Numbered from the stretch's first letter, positions 15,552 to 24,018 are shown. The stretch is 64,000 bases of DNA from Microvirga sp. TS319 (GCF_041276405.1 NZ_JBGGGT010000002.1:2331001-2395000); one strand, 5' to 3'. Made by a program: numbers and translations. The notes: a model not told the origin generated them from the letters alone.

Positions 15552-17133
15552 GGGTCGACTCCTGGGTCGACTCCTGGGTCGACTCCTGGGTCGGATCCTG
15601 GGTCGGATCCTGGGCCTGCTCCCGCGGCTCGACGATGTTCAGCGCGCTCGCAATGAGATTGTGCTCGTTGATGGCTTTACCTGCGAGCTCGCGCACGACG
15701 CGGCCATCGTACATGACCGCGACCCGGTCGCAGCAGCCGATGAGCTCCTCGTAATCGGTGGAATAGAACAGGATGCAGGCGCCCTCGTCGGCGAGACGGC
15801 GCATGAGCCGGTAGATTTCCTGCTTCGTGCCCACATCGATGCCGCGTGTCGGGTCGTTCAGAAGGATCACGTCGGGACCCGTCGCGAGCCATTTGGCGAT
15901 CACGACCTTCTGCTGATTGCCGCCCGACAGGGTCGAGACCGGATCGTCCGGATCGCCGATCCTGATCCGAAGCTGCTCGATGGCCTGCGCGACGGTGGCA
16001 TGCACGCGACCCGCATCGATGAAGGGTCCGCGCGAAAGGCGATCGAGCGAGGCCATGGAAAGGTTGTCGCTGATCGACATCGACAGGATCAGCCCTTCGC
16101 TCTTGCGATCCTCCGGCACCAGCGCCAGACGGACGCGGCCGCTCTTGGCCGCGCCGGGCGATCGCATGGCCATGGCCTTGCCGTCGAGCGTCACCGTGCC
16201 GCGCACGCCCCGCAGCACGCCGAAGAGCGCGAGCATCAGCTCCTTCTGGCCTTGCCCGTCGAGACCGCCGAGGCCGACGATCTCGCCGGAGCCGGCTTCG
16301 AGCGAGACCCCGTTGAGGCGGCTCTCCCATGAAAGATCGCGGATCCGGATGAAGGGCGCCGGCCGCGACCGCTCGGGCTTTTGCGGAAATTGCCCTTCGA
16401 TTTCGCGGCCTATCATGAGGCCGATGATCTCGTCACGGCTCCGGGCGCCCTTGGCGAAAGTCTCCACATGCCGTCCGTTGCGGAACACCGAGCAGCGATC
16501 GGCCAGCGCCTCGATCTCGTGCATGCGGTGGGAAATGTAGAGAATGCTCAGATTCCGGGCCTTCAGCGCGAAGAGCAGGCGATAGACCCGGTCCACGTCG
16601 GTCGCCGTGAGGGCGGAGGTGGCCTCGTCGAGAATGAGGAGCTTCGGATCCCGGCCGAGAGCCTTTGCGATCTCGACCATCTGGCGGCGCGACAGGGGAA
16701 GATCGGCCACCCGGCTCATGGGGTTGATATCCTCGCAGCCGATGCGGGCGAGCAGCTCCTCGGAGCGCCGCCGCTGCGCGCGGCCGTCGATCAGGCCGAA
16801 GCGGTACGGCGGGTTCGACAGGGTGATGTTGTCGGCCACCGTGAGTTCGGGCATCAGCGACAGTTCTTGAAAGATGCAGACGATCCCGGCCCGGTTCGCC
16901 GCCGCCGGATTGGCGAAAGCGACCGTCGCGCCCTCGAGAAGCATGCGGCCCTCATCGGGCTGCACCACGCCGGCCATGATTTTCATGAGCGTCGACTTTC
17001 CGGCGCCGTTTTCCCCAAGCACCGCGTGAATCGACCCGCGGCCGCAGGCGAAATTCACGTCCTGCAGGGCGTGCACACCTCCATAACGCTTGGAGATGTT
17101 CTCAAGGACGAAGAAGCGAGCGGCCTCGACCAT
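15544..17133 (-). CDS. CUT2 sugar ABC transporter ATPase (transporter 1)
   Basis: A 529-residue duplicated ATPase of RbsA/MglA type. Domain 1 has Walker [10 protein letters not shown] near residue 41, a degenerate signature [13 protein letters not shown] and Walker B LLILDEATSAL. Domain 2 keeps the signature [15 protein letters not shown] but has GLDGQGQKE instead of a Walker A, as usual in this class. The last 26 residues are a repeat tail (TQDP twice, TQES three times, then THV) made by a 12-nt tandem duplication next to the permease start. Confidence 0.95.
   Translation of the reverse strand: MVEAARFFVLENISKRYGGVHALQDVNFACGRGSIHAVLGENGAGKSTLMKIMAGVVQPDEGRMLLEGATVAFANPAAANRAGIVCIFQELSLMPELTVADNITLSNPPYRFGLIDGRAQRRRSEELLARIGCEDINPMSRVADLPLSRRQMVEIAKALGRDPKLLILDEATSALTATDVDRVYRLLFALKARNLSILYISHRMHEIEALADRCSVFRNGRHVETFAKGARSRDEIIGLMIGREIEGQFPQKPERSRPAPFIRIRDLSWESRLNGVSLEAGSGEIVGLGGLDGQGQKELMLALFGVLRGVRGTVTLDGKAMAMRSPGAAKSGRVRLALVPEDRKSEGLILSMSISDNLSMASLDRLSRGPFIDAGRVHATVAQAIEQLRIRIGDPDDPVSTLSGGNQQKVVIAKWLATGPDVILLNDPTRGIDVGTKQEIYRLMRRLADEGACILFYSTDYEELIGCCDRVAVMYDGRVVRELAGKAINEHNLIASALNIVEPREQAQDPTQDPTQESTQESTQESTHV
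15554..15613 (-). repeat. 12-nt tandem repeat, five units, at the ATPase 3' end
   Basis: Unit GTCGACTCCTGG (three copies) then GTCGGATCCTGG (two copies), read on the minus strand as TQES/TQDP. The unit length is a multiple of three, so expansion keeps the frame. Confidence 0.9.
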
Positions 17134-17244
17134 AGGACTCCTTCGATGCTCGGAAGGCGCTCCTCTCTCCGACCGTCACGGGAGAGGAGCGGAAGCGCTT
17201 CGGCGGCAGGATCCTGGCTGCGTACTCCCGGACTGCGTATTCTC

Positions 17245-18375
17245 TTACTGCGTGTTCTTGGCATCCTTCGCCATGATCTCAGGCGCGGTGATGTTCACGC
17301 CGCAGGCCGGGAATTCGTTGGCCGCGAAGAAATTGTCGGAGAGGTTCGACCAGAAGTTCACGTTGTCCTTGAGCGTCGTGTAGTCGACCGCCGGGATGGG
17401 AACGGAAATGAGCTGCGGCATCGGGTTGCCTTCGAGCGCCGAGAGCGCGGCCTTCATCGAGATCGACACGAGGCCCGGCGACTGGCTGTACGAGAAGCCC
17501 TTCAATCCGTCGTTCACATGCTGGGCGATGAGCTTTCGATATCCGTTCTCGCCCTCCCCGGCCATCGGCACGAAGGGATGCTTCGCGTCCATCATGGCGC
17601 GCACGGAGCCGGTCGACCCGCCCTGCGTGAACACGGCGTCGAATTTTCCGTGAACCGCGATCGCGTCGGCGGTGGCTTTCTGCGCGGTGCCGTCGTCCCA
17701 GTTGCCCACGACCTCCACGATCTGGAACTTGCCTTCCTTGTCCATCACCTCGTGGAATCCGAGGTGGCGGTCGCGGTCGACGGAATTGCCCGGGAGCCCC
17801 CTCACTTCGAGGATCTTGCCCTCCCGCTTCTGGCCCAGCTCCTTCAGGATATGCCGCGCCGAGAGGCGGCCGATCTCGAGCTGGTCCTCGTTCACCTGCA
17901 TCACCTTGTCGGTGTCGAGCACGTTGTCGAAAGGAACGATCACCACGTTGTTGCGGTCGGCAAGGCGGATCACGCGATCGAAGCCGTCGGGCGCGACGGC
18001 CAGCGTGATGATCGCGTCAAATCCCTGGTTGATGAAATCCTCGACGGCGCCGAGCTGCGCGGCGACGTCCGTGCCGGTCGAGACGACCTTGAACTCCTTG
18101 ATCTTCTCCTTGATGCCCGGCTGCTCCGCATAAGCCTTGGCGGTCTGGATCATCTGGATGCGCCAGGTATTGCCGACGAAACCGTTGACCACGGCGATGC
18201 GATAGGGACCGGGCTTCTTGTCCCATTGCATGTACTTGGTCTGGGCGTTCCAGGGCTTGAAGCAATTCAGATCCGGTCCCGGGCCGGAGACGATCTTGGG
18301 TCCAGCGAAGGTGGCGACGGACGAGAGGAGAAGACCGGTGAAAGCAACTGCAGACAGGCTAAAGACGCGCGTCAT
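17245..18375 (-). CDS. CUT2 sugar ABC transporter substrate-binding protein (transporter 1)
   Basis: A 376-residue periplasmic protein with a signal peptide (MTRVFSLSAVAFTGLLLSSVATFAG, cleavage after about residue 24) and the type I periplasmic-binding fold: YRIAVVNGFVGNTWRIQMIQTAKAY, then DAIITLAVAPDGFDRVIRLADRNNVVIVPFDN. Longer than typical RbsB. It is first in the operon (binding protein, ATPase, two permeases). The ligand cannot be assigned. A palindromic operator candidate (CTAGCATGTTAG) lies 58 bp upstream of the start. Confidence 0.9.
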   Translation of the reverse strand: MTRVFSLSAVAFTGLLLSSVATFAGPKIVSGPGPDLNCFKPWNAQTKYMQWDKKPGPYRIAVVNGFVGNTWRIQMIQTAKAYAEQPGIKEKIKEFKVVSTGTDVAAQLGAVEDFINQGFDAIITLAVAPDGFDRVIRLADRNNVVIVPFDNVLDTDKVMQVNEDQLEIGRLSARHILKELGQKREGKILEVRGLPGNSVDRDRHLGFHEVMDKEGKFQIVEVVGNWDDGTAQKATADAIAVHGKFDAVFTQGGSTGSVRAMMDAKHPFVPMAGEGENGYRKLIAQHVNDGLKGFSYSQSPGLVSISMKAALSALEGNPMPQLISVPIPAVDYTTLKDNVNFWSNLSDNFFAANEFPACGVNITAPEIMAKDAKNTQ

Positions 18376-18433
18376 CTGATCCTCCTAGGGCGTTCTTCCT
18401 AGATCTGGCTCATCTGGCGTGAACCTGGATCAG

Positions 18434-18445
18434 CTAGCATGTTAG
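18434..18445. promoter_or_regulatory. Palindrome CTAGCATGTTAG, putative GntR operator
   Basis: Differs in one base from the perfect palindrome CTAACATGTTAG found beside the GntR gene at 21890. Its place just upstream of the binding-protein gene fits repressor control of transporter 1. Inferred from sequence match only. Confidence 0.55.
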
Positions 18446-18655
18446 TCCCGGCCGAAAAGTTAGACAAGCAGTCCCTGCGAGATGCACGGGCGGTCTGGAT
18501 TACGAATTGTATTGTCGATTGCACGCCCATGGCGGGTGAAAGGGCATGACGCGCTTGCCCGTTTCAGACTCGGCAAGGCTTGAGCATCGAATTGGAAAGA
18601 GCCCTTCGCTTTTGCAGCCCCAAAGGCACCGTCCGTAGCCCGCCACTGCCCTCGC

Positions 18656-18745
18656 CGTCATGGCCGCACTTGGTGCGGCCATCCACGTCTTGGAAGCCTC
18701 GGCGGTTCAAAGACGTGGATGCCCGGCTCAAGGCCGGGCATGACG
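18656..18745. repeat. 90-bp D-type palindromic repeat
   Basis: Bounded by CGTCATGGCCGCAC and CCGGGCATGACG with internal arms ATCCACGTCTT / AAGACGTGGAT. Other copies at 50505-50597 and 55081-55173. Confidence 0.85.
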
Positions 18746-18824
18746 GCAAACGGCAACGGGCAAAGGACAAGGGAACGACCAGGAGCGTGCCGGGACGATT
18801 GCGTGCCCATTCAGCTTCGATGCT

Positions 18825-19040
18825 TTAAGCGACCTTCTCTTCGCCCAGAGCGGTGATCCGCGCTGCGGCCGCATCGGCCTGCTGCTGCTGGCGAAAATCG
18901 CCAAGTTGCTGCCGGACATCGTGGTACAACGGACGGAACGTTGCGCCATGGCTTTCGACGATGTCGGCAAGGATATGGACGGCCTTGAGGAGCTTGTCCT
19001 CGGTGATCGGTCCGCGGTCCCGGTGATGCCATTCGGTCAT
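18825..19040 (-). CDS. Hypothetical protein, 71 aa
   Basis: Starts at MTEWHHRDRGP, with AGGAGA 8 nt upstream. Mostly helical and charged, with a QQQQ stretch (LGDFRQQQQADAAAARI). No signal or membrane segment. No family recognised. It is flanked by repeat-rich DNA. Confidence 0.6.
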   Translation of the reverse strand: MTEWHHRDRGPITEDKLLKAVHILADIVESHGATFRPLYHDVRQQLGDFRQQQQADAAAARITALGEEKVA

Positions 19041-19178
19041 GGTGCCGTCTCCTTTCTGACGAGCCGGCACAGTGGAGGGTTGACCTTGATGTGAGGTTAA
19101 TTTTCCACGGGACGTCCGAGGTACACCCTCATTTCAGGCATCGGGAGACCGCTTCCGATGGCGCGCGGCGCTTCTCAC

Positions 19179-19280
19179 GCAGCGTGCGAAGAAGTGGGAA
19201 CCGGTTCTTCGCGAAGAACGATGCTTCATTGAAAAGACAGAGCAAGCATTCCGATCCCGTCAGAATGCAAATGGCTCTAG
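19179..19280. repeat. Composite C-type palindrome plus second arm pair
   Basis: A C-type unit (19179-19226) is followed by an imperfect inverted pair around AGAGCAAGCATTCCGA. The same composite, better preserved, is at 42961-43060. The outer CTAG supplies the stop codon of the next gene. Confidence 0.75.
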
Positions 19281-19975
19281 CGCGGACGCTTGTTCTGAAT
19301 CGTCAGTTCCATTTCCCGCATGATGGCCTCCTCGATCTCGTTGAGATTGGCCTTGGCGGTCTGGTCCTGGGATTGCGCCTGGCTGCGCGCGGGCTTGCCT
19401 GGTGCGGCCTGATTGGCCGCGGGCCTGCGCAGATGCGGACGCGCCTGGCTCGGGAAGCGGTTTTCCAGCGTGTCGATCAGGCTTTCGAGCGCCGTGTTGG
19501 ACAACGGAATGTCGGGCGACTCGTTCAGGCCCGCAAGCGCGATCGACTTGGTGGCGTAACGGCCGTCGCGCGTCACCTCGGGACCGAACCAGGCCAAGGG
19601 ACGGAAATCCCGTGCTTCGCCATCCGTGTCGAACTCGATGGTCACGAGGTGCACTTCGCGGGGATGAATGACCTGATCGATCAGGGCCACCCGGTCCCCG
19701 ATGGGAAGCTTCGTGCGATCGTAAGCGATCTCTCCGGCACACACATCGAGGAGGGCATGCGCATGGGCCATCGGCACCTCGGCCTGCTCCTCGACCTCAC
19801 CCTCCGACGTCGCCAGTCGCAGGATCAGCAGCGCCTTGTTTTCCTCCAGGCGGACCAGGGCGGCGCGGCCCGGCTGCTCCGGGAAGAAGCCTTCGATCTG
19901 GCGCAGGCCGCCCCTTTCGCGCTGAACGAGACGGGCAAGGGACGAAGCGAGGAGGAAGCGGCGGCGAGCGGTCAT
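19277..19975 (-). CDS. Divergent CYTH-domain-like protein
   Basis: A 232-residue protein. Residues about 5-160 follow the CYTH (triphosphate tunnel) pattern: RRRFLLASSL opening, AALVRLEENKALLIL, EVEEQAEVPMAHAHALLD, VHLVTIEFDTDGEARDF and a clear WFGPEVTRDGRYATKSIAL, the counterpart of the W-x-G-x-E-V-T-x-D-x-R-Y motif. The N-terminal ExExK signature of active enzymes is missing, so catalysis is doubtful. The C-terminal 70 residues are Ala/Gln-rich and low-complexity. Its TAG stop lies in a repeat border. Confidence 0.55.
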   Translation of the reverse strand: MTARRRFLLASSLARLVQRERGGLRQIEGFFPEQPGRAALVRLEENKALLILRLATSEGEVEEQAEVPMAHAHALLDVCAGEIAYDRTKLPIGDRVALIDQVIHPREVHLVTIEFDTDGEARDFRPLAWFGPEVTRDGRYATKSIALAGLNESPDIPLSNTALESLIDTLENRFPSQARPHLRRPAANQAAPGKPARSQAQSQDQTAKANLNEIEEAIMREMELTIQNKRPR

Positions 19976-20140
19976 GAAAGCTAAGAAAGGAATGAGATTG
20001 ATCGGGGCAGTCTTCGTATAAGGTCGGAAAAGAATGAAGCAAGCCTCAACAGCATAGACCTACACGTCCAGGCCGCAAAATCGCTCGTTTCGTCGATCCA
20101 TGGGCCGCAGGGTCGCAGCCCTGTTGCGAAACGGATACGC

Positions 20141-20236
20141 TGCGACGCTTCAATAAACGATACTTCGTTTCATTTTATTGTCGCATGAAGGTGCCGCTTC
20201 AATAAGCGGAGATGGAACACTGTTCCATCTCCGCTT
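20141..20236. promoter_or_regulatory. Structured region with overlapping alternative hairpins
   Basis: Contains TGCGAC/GTCGCA arms (20141-20146 and 20180-20185), a hairpin CCGCTT/AAGCGG (20194-20209), and a 33-bp perfect palindrome with 16-bp arms (20204-20236, AAGCGGAGATGGAACA and its complement). The last two share bases and cannot form together. It sits just 3' of the uxaA-like gene, so it is at least a terminator for it. Confidence 0.6.
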
Positions 20237-20240
20237 CCCG

Positions 20241-21782
20241 TCACATGACCGCGCCGACCTGCCACGGGACGAATTCGAGATCGCCATAGCCGAGGTTCTC
20301 GGATTTCGTGTGCTCGCCCGATGCGACCCGCAGGAGCGTGTCGAAAATCTCGGCGCCCTTCTGGTCGAGCGAGATCCCGTCGAGGATGTCCCCGCAATTG
20401 ATGTCCATGTCCTCCTGCATGCGGCGGTACATGTCGGAATTGGTCGCGAGCTTCAGCGACGGGACCGGCTTGGCTCCGAACGCCGAGCCGCGTCCCGTGG
20501 TGAACGCGATGAGGTTTGCGCCGCCCGCCACCTGCCCCGTCGCCGAGACCGGATCGTAGCCGGGCGTGTCCATGTAGACGAAACCGTGCTCCGTCACCGG
20601 CTCCGCGTATTCGTAGACCGCCCGCAGCGTCGAGCGCCCGCCCTTGGCGGTCGCGCCGAGGGACTTTTCCAGAATCGTCGTGAGCCCTCCGGCCTTGTTT
20701 CCGGGGGATGGATTGTTGTTCATCTCGCCCCCGTTGCGTGCGGTGTAGGCCTCCCACCAGCGGATGCGCGCGACGAGCGCCTCGCCCACCTCGCGGTTTG
20801 CGGCGCGCCGGGTCAGCAAGTGCTCGGCTCCGTAGATCTCCGGCGTCTCGGACAGGATCGACGTCCCGCCGTGGCGCACCAGCAGGTCGGATGCGACGCC
20901 GAGGGCGGGGTTCGCGGTCAGGCCCGAATACCCGTCGGACCCGCCGCACTGGAGGGCAAGGGTCAGTTCGGAGGCCGGGCGCGTCTCGCGCTTGGCCTGT
21001 GCCGCAATGGGAAGCATCTCGCGAATGCCGGCGGCGATCGCCTCCACGGTGCGGCGCGTGCCGCCGGTCTCCTGGATGGTCAAGGTCCGGAAGGTGTCGG
21101 TCTCCTCCAGGCCGTATTCCTTCTTCATGCGCCCGATCTGAAACACCTCGCAACCGAGGCCGACCATCACGACGCCTGCGAAATTCGGATGGCTGGCATA
21201 GCCCCATTGCGTGCGGCGCAGGATGTCGAATCCCTCGCCATAGGCCGCGTGGCCGCATCCCGTGCCATGGACGATCGCCACAACGCCGTCGATGCCCGGA
21301 TAGTCCTTCAGGATCCCCGACCGCTCGATCTCCGCCGCGGCGAAGCGGGCGACCGACGCGGAGCAGTTCACGGACGTCAGGATGCCGATGTAGTTCCGGG
21401 TCCCCGTTCTTCCCGAGGCGCGCCGGTAGCCCTCGAAGGTCGCGCGCATCTCCGGCGGCAACAGGTCGTCGTCGCGGGCCTCGGCGCAGAAAGCGTAGTC
21501 CCGTTCGAAATCGTGCAGTCCGACATTGTGCTCGTGCACCCATTCGCCGGGCGCGATATGGGTTTTGGCAAAGCCAATGATCTGGCCGAACTTGCGGACC
21601 GGCTCTCCCTCGCGGATCGGCTCGACCGCCATCTTGTGGCCGCGCAGGACGCGCTCGCGGGCTGTGAGACCGGAGACCGTATCCCCCTGGTTCACGAGGT
21701 CGATGGCGATGACCACGTTGTCGTCGGCGGACAGGCGGATCGTGCGGGGGGATGTCCGGGGGGGTGTCCGGGGGGATGTCAT
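20241..21782 (-). CDS. UxaA-family dehydratase (altronate/galactarate/fuconate type)
   Basis: A 513-residue sugar-acid dehydratase. Residues about 15-95 form the N-terminal SAF domain (NVVIAIDLVNQGDTV ... HIAPGEWVHEHNVGL); the remainder is the UxaA catalytic part with GYRRASGRTGTRNYIGI, VAIVHGTGCGH and LALQCGGSDGYSGLTANPALG. Family members remove water from altronate or galactarate, and in the Campylobacter jejuni fuc locus a UxaA homologue accompanies fucose genes. Context here (lactonase, FucU, AldA) favours a fuconate-like substrate. The N terminus begins with a 12-nt duplication tract coding TSPRTPPRTSPRT. Divergent from its probable GntR regulator. Confidence 0.88.
   Translation of the reverse strand: MTSPRTPPRTSPRTIRLSADDNVVIAIDLVNQGDTVSGLTARERVLRGHKMAVEPIREGEPVRKFGQIIGFAKTHIAPGEWVHEHNVGLHDFERDYAFCAEARDDDLLPPEMRATFEGYRRASGRTGTRNYIGILTSVNCSASVARFAAAEIERSGILKDYPGIDGVVAIVHGTGCGHAAYGEGFDILRRTQWGYASHPNFAGVVMVGLGCEVFQIGRMKKEYGLEETDTFRTLTIQETGGTRRTVEAIAAGIREMLPIAAQAKRETRPASELTLALQCGGSDGYSGLTANPALGVASDLLVRHGGTSILSETPEIYGAEHLLTRRAANREVGEALVARIRWWEAYTARNGGEMNNNPSPGNKAGGLTTILEKSLGATAKGGRSTLRAVYEYAEPVTEHGFVYMDTPGYDPVSATGQVAGGANLIAFTTGRGSAFGAKPVPSLKLATNSDMYRRMQEDMDINCGDILDGISLDQKGAEIFDTLLRVASGEHTKSENLGYGDLEFVPWQVGAVM
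21746..21781 (-). repeat. 12-nt tandem repeat, three units, at the uxaA-like 5' end
   Basis: GGGGGGATGTCC-type unit repeated three times, in frame, encoding the first residues after the start. Confidence 0.8.
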
Positions 21783-21867
21783 GGTCGCCTCATCGGTCTA
21801 TGAGCGTGCAGCGCATCGTGCGAAACGGTGGCCCCGACGAGACGATGGCGTCGCCCCGCCGGACCCA

Positions 21868-21879
21868 CTAACATGTTAG
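21868..21879. promoter_or_regulatory. Perfect palindrome CTAACATGTTAG, putative GntR operator
   Basis: A 12-bp perfect palindrome in the 107-bp divergent region between the uxaA-like gene and the GntR gene, 10 bp before the GntR start. A one-mismatch copy lies upstream of transporter 1 (18434). It is the best candidate for the site bound by this GntR protein. Confidence 0.7.
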
Positions 21880-21889
21880 CGCCAGGACC

Positions 21890-22612
21890 ATGACCGACAA
21901 GACGGAACATTATAGCTTTCTCGAAGCGATCGAGCGGGGACCTCGCGGGAAGACCACCGCGCAGGTGGAACGCTCGTTGCGCGCCGCCATCGTGGCCCTG
22001 CACTTCGCGCCAGGCGAATTCATCGACAAGGGGCTCGTCTGCACCCGATTGGGCGTATCGCGTTTCCCGGTCTCGGAAGCCCTGGCGCGGCTGGCGGCGG
22101 AAGGGCTGGTCGAGATCCTGCCCCAGAGAGGTACGCGCGCCGCCCGCATCCGCCTCGCGGAAATCCGCGAATCGATGATGATCCGCCGGTCTCTGGAAAC
22201 GATGGTGGCCGAGACCGCGGCCCAGCGCCTGCCGTCCGAGGCCCTCGCGGCTCTCGAACGGAACCTGCAGGCTCAGGAAGCAGCCGTCCGTCTCGACGAC
22301 CGAGCCGCGTTCCACGCCCTGGACCTCGCCTTCCACGCAATCCTCGTCGACGGCCTTGAACTGCCGCGAGTGGCGGCCGTGATCGAGGCCTCGCGCGCCA
22401 ATATCGACCGGGTGCGCCAGCTCCTGTCCTCACCCCGGCGCTACGTCGTCACGCTCGCCGAGCACCGGCACCTGCTCGAGGCCGTTGAATCCGGCGACGC
22501 GCAGGCGGCGCGACGCTCGATGGAATCCCACCTCGAAGCCGTGATGCAGGAACTCGACCATTTCTCGGCGGCTCATCCAGAGGTTTTCGCCGAGGTCCCC
22601 GCCCTCGGCTGA
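21890..22612 (+). CDS. GntR/FCD transcriptional regulator of the uxaA/transporter-1 genes
   Basis: A 240-residue regulator: winged helix at residues 20-85 (VCTRLGVSRFPVSEALARLAAEGLVEILPQRGTRAARI) and an FCD ligand domain (about 90-220) with ESMMIRRSLETMVAETAAQ, FHALDLAFHAILVDG and LAEHRHLLEAVESGD supplying likely metal/ligand-binding Asp and His residues. Divergent from the UxaA-type dehydratase. FCD regulators usually release DNA on binding a sugar acid or pathway intermediate. Confidence 0.9.
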   Translation: MTDKTEHYSFLEAIERGPRGKTTAQVERSLRAAIVALHFAPGEFIDKGLVCTRLGVSRFPVSEALARLAAEGLVEILPQRGTRAARIRLAEIRESMMIRRSLETMVAETAAQRLPSEALAALERNLQAQEAAVRLDDRAAFHALDLAFHAILVDGLELPRVAAVIEASRANIDRVRQLLSSPRRYVVTLAEHRHLLEAVESGDAQAARRSMESHLEAVMQELDHFSAAHPEVFAEVPALG

Positions 22613-22622
22613 CGGCGGGTCG

Positions 22623-22670
22623 CCTGCCCCATAAGGCCTGCCCCATAAGGCCTGCCCCATGAGGCCTGCC
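22623..22670. repeat. 14-bp tandem repeat, 3.4 units
   Basis: CCTGCCCCATAAGG repeated (third copy has TGAGG), filling the 60-bp gap between two convergent stop codons. Confidence 0.85.
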
Positions 22671-22672
22671 GC

Positions 22673-23512
22673 TCAGGGACGCCCGCGTTCCGACAGATAG
22701 ATCCGGGCCGCGTTGCCGCCGAGCACCGCGTCCTTCTCGGCCTCGGAGAGACCGGCGATCAGGTCGAGGGTCGTCGCCCGCCATCGGTCGTATCCGCCGG
22801 CGAGATTGGCCACCGGCCAATCGCTGCCCCACAGCAGCCGCTCGGGCCCGAACGCCCGCAGCAGATGATCGACATAGGGGCGCAGGTCGTCCGTTCTCCA
22901 TTCGGGCCCTGCCTCCGTCACAAGGCCGGAGAGCTTGCACACGACGTTCGGGCGGGCCGCCAGGGCGGCCATGTCGGCCCGCCACGGGTCGAGCACGCCC
23001 TCGCGGATGAAGGGCTTCGCGCCGTGATCGACGACGACGGAGAGATCGGGATGACGATCCGCCGTCACGAGCGTGCGGGACAGGTGCCGGGGCAGCACGA
23101 GGGCGTCGAAGACGAGCCGGCGCTCGACGAGGGCCCGGAAGGCGCCCCTAAGGTCCGCGCGGAGAAGCCAGTCGTCGTCGGCGATGTCCTGCACCATGGG
23201 ACGAAAGCCCACGATCAGGGGATTGTCCGCAAGGTTCGCGATGGTTTGTGCTGCATCCGGCGCTGCGAAGTCGGCCCAGCCGACGATACCCGCCACGAAG
23301 GGAGCGCTTTCGGCGGCAGCCAGCATGAACTGCGTCTCGGCGATGGTGGGAGCCGCCTGCACGAGGATCGTCCGGTCGATCCCGTGGCGGTCCAGAAGAG
23401 GCCGGAGATCCTCGGGGCCGTAATCGCGGCAGAGCGTCTCGTCGTCGGGGCTCATCCAGGAATAGTCGCCCCTGGCGACGCGCCAGAAATGCTGATGAGA
23501 GTCGATCCGCAT
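22673..23512 (-). CDS. L-fuconolactonase-like amidohydrolase
   Basis: A 279-residue metal-dependent hydrolase of the COG3618 group. MRIDSHQHFWRV carries the HxH metal motif, VVDHGAKPFI supplies another histidine, and RLLWGSDWPVANLAGG carries the conserved aspartate. This group opens sugar 1,5- or 1,4-lactones such as L-fucono- or L-rhamnonolactone. It is third in a run of aldo/keto reductase, fucU and lactonase on the minus strand, which spells out the first steps of oxidative fucose catabolism. The start at MRIDSHQH is chosen over upstream codons because it matches the family. Confidence 0.88.
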   Translation of the reverse strand: MRIDSHQHFWRVARGDYSWMSPDDETLCRDYGPEDLRPLLDRHGIDRTILVQAAPTIAETQFMLAAAESAPFVAGIVGWADFAAPDAAQTIANLADNPLIVGFRPMVQDIADDDWLLRADLRGAFRALVERRLVFDALVLPRHLSRTLVTADRHPDLSVVVDHGAKPFIREGVLDPWRADMAALAARPNVVCKLSGLVTEAGPEWRTDDLRPYVDHLLRAFGPERLLWGSDWPVANLAGGYDRWRATTLDLIAGLSEAEKDAVLGGNAARIYLSERGRP

Positions 23513-23564
23513 CCTTCCCCCCGCTTCCCGTCCGCGCCTTGAAAACCACGTCCGGCCCCCCGCC

Positions 23565-23999
23565 TCACGCGGAGCGCACGACACCCTTCTTCAGGATGAT
23601 GTTGCCGTAGAGCCTCGCCTCTCCGGTCGCCACGATGGCATAGGCCGATTGCGCCCGCTCATAGAACGCGAAGCGCTCGAGGGCGGCGAGGCGAAAGCCC
23701 GTCCCTTCGCGACGGGCCATGATGGTTCGAAACTCCTCGAAGATCGGCTGCTCGTCGTGCGGATCGCCCACGACCTCCATCCGCCAGGCCGCCTCGGGCA
23801 CGAAATCGTCGAGAGGCATCACCGACAGGATGGCGTCGATCACCGCCGTCACGGTCAGGCCGTCGAGCCTCACGAGACGCCGCGCCATGGCGGCCGCCGG
23901 GAAGTTCGCATCCACCACGGCGATGTCGTCGCCATGCCCCATGGAGCGCAGCACCATCAGCAATTCGGGCGACAAAAGCGGATCGATGTTCTTGAGCAT
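23565..23999 (-). CDS. fucU: L-fucose mutarotase (RbsD/FucU family)
   Basis: A 144-residue cytosolic enzyme that interconverts the anomers of fucose. Family marks: MLKNIDPLLSPELL, the catalytic histidine in SMGHGDDIAVVDANFPA, and the C-terminal ARLYGNIILKKGVV. The MVL..GHGD..V..DANFPA pattern and length match FucU rather than RbsD. It starts 19 nt after the aldo/keto reductase. Confidence 0.9.
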   Translation of the reverse strand: MLKNIDPLLSPELLMVLRSMGHGDDIAVVDANFPAAAMARRLVRLDGLTVTAVIDAILSVMPLDDFVPEAAWRMEVVGDPHDEQPIFEEFRTIMARREGTGFRLAALERFAFYERAQSAYAIVATGEARLYGNIILKKGVVRSA

Positions 24000-24018
24000 G
24001 GCGGACCCTCCCGGCCGG

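Larger units (their letters stand above)
18376..18824. other. 450-bp intergenic region: transporter promoter and a mobile repeat
   Basis: Holds the promoter region of transporter 1 with the operator candidate at 18434-18445, and a 90-bp D-type palindromic repeat (18656-18745). No gene seen. Confidence 0.5.

Noticed and set aside
16381..18402. A 673-residue plus-strand frame
   Set aside because: Antisense to the ATPase and binding-protein genes of transporter 1; composition is that of a mirrored gene.
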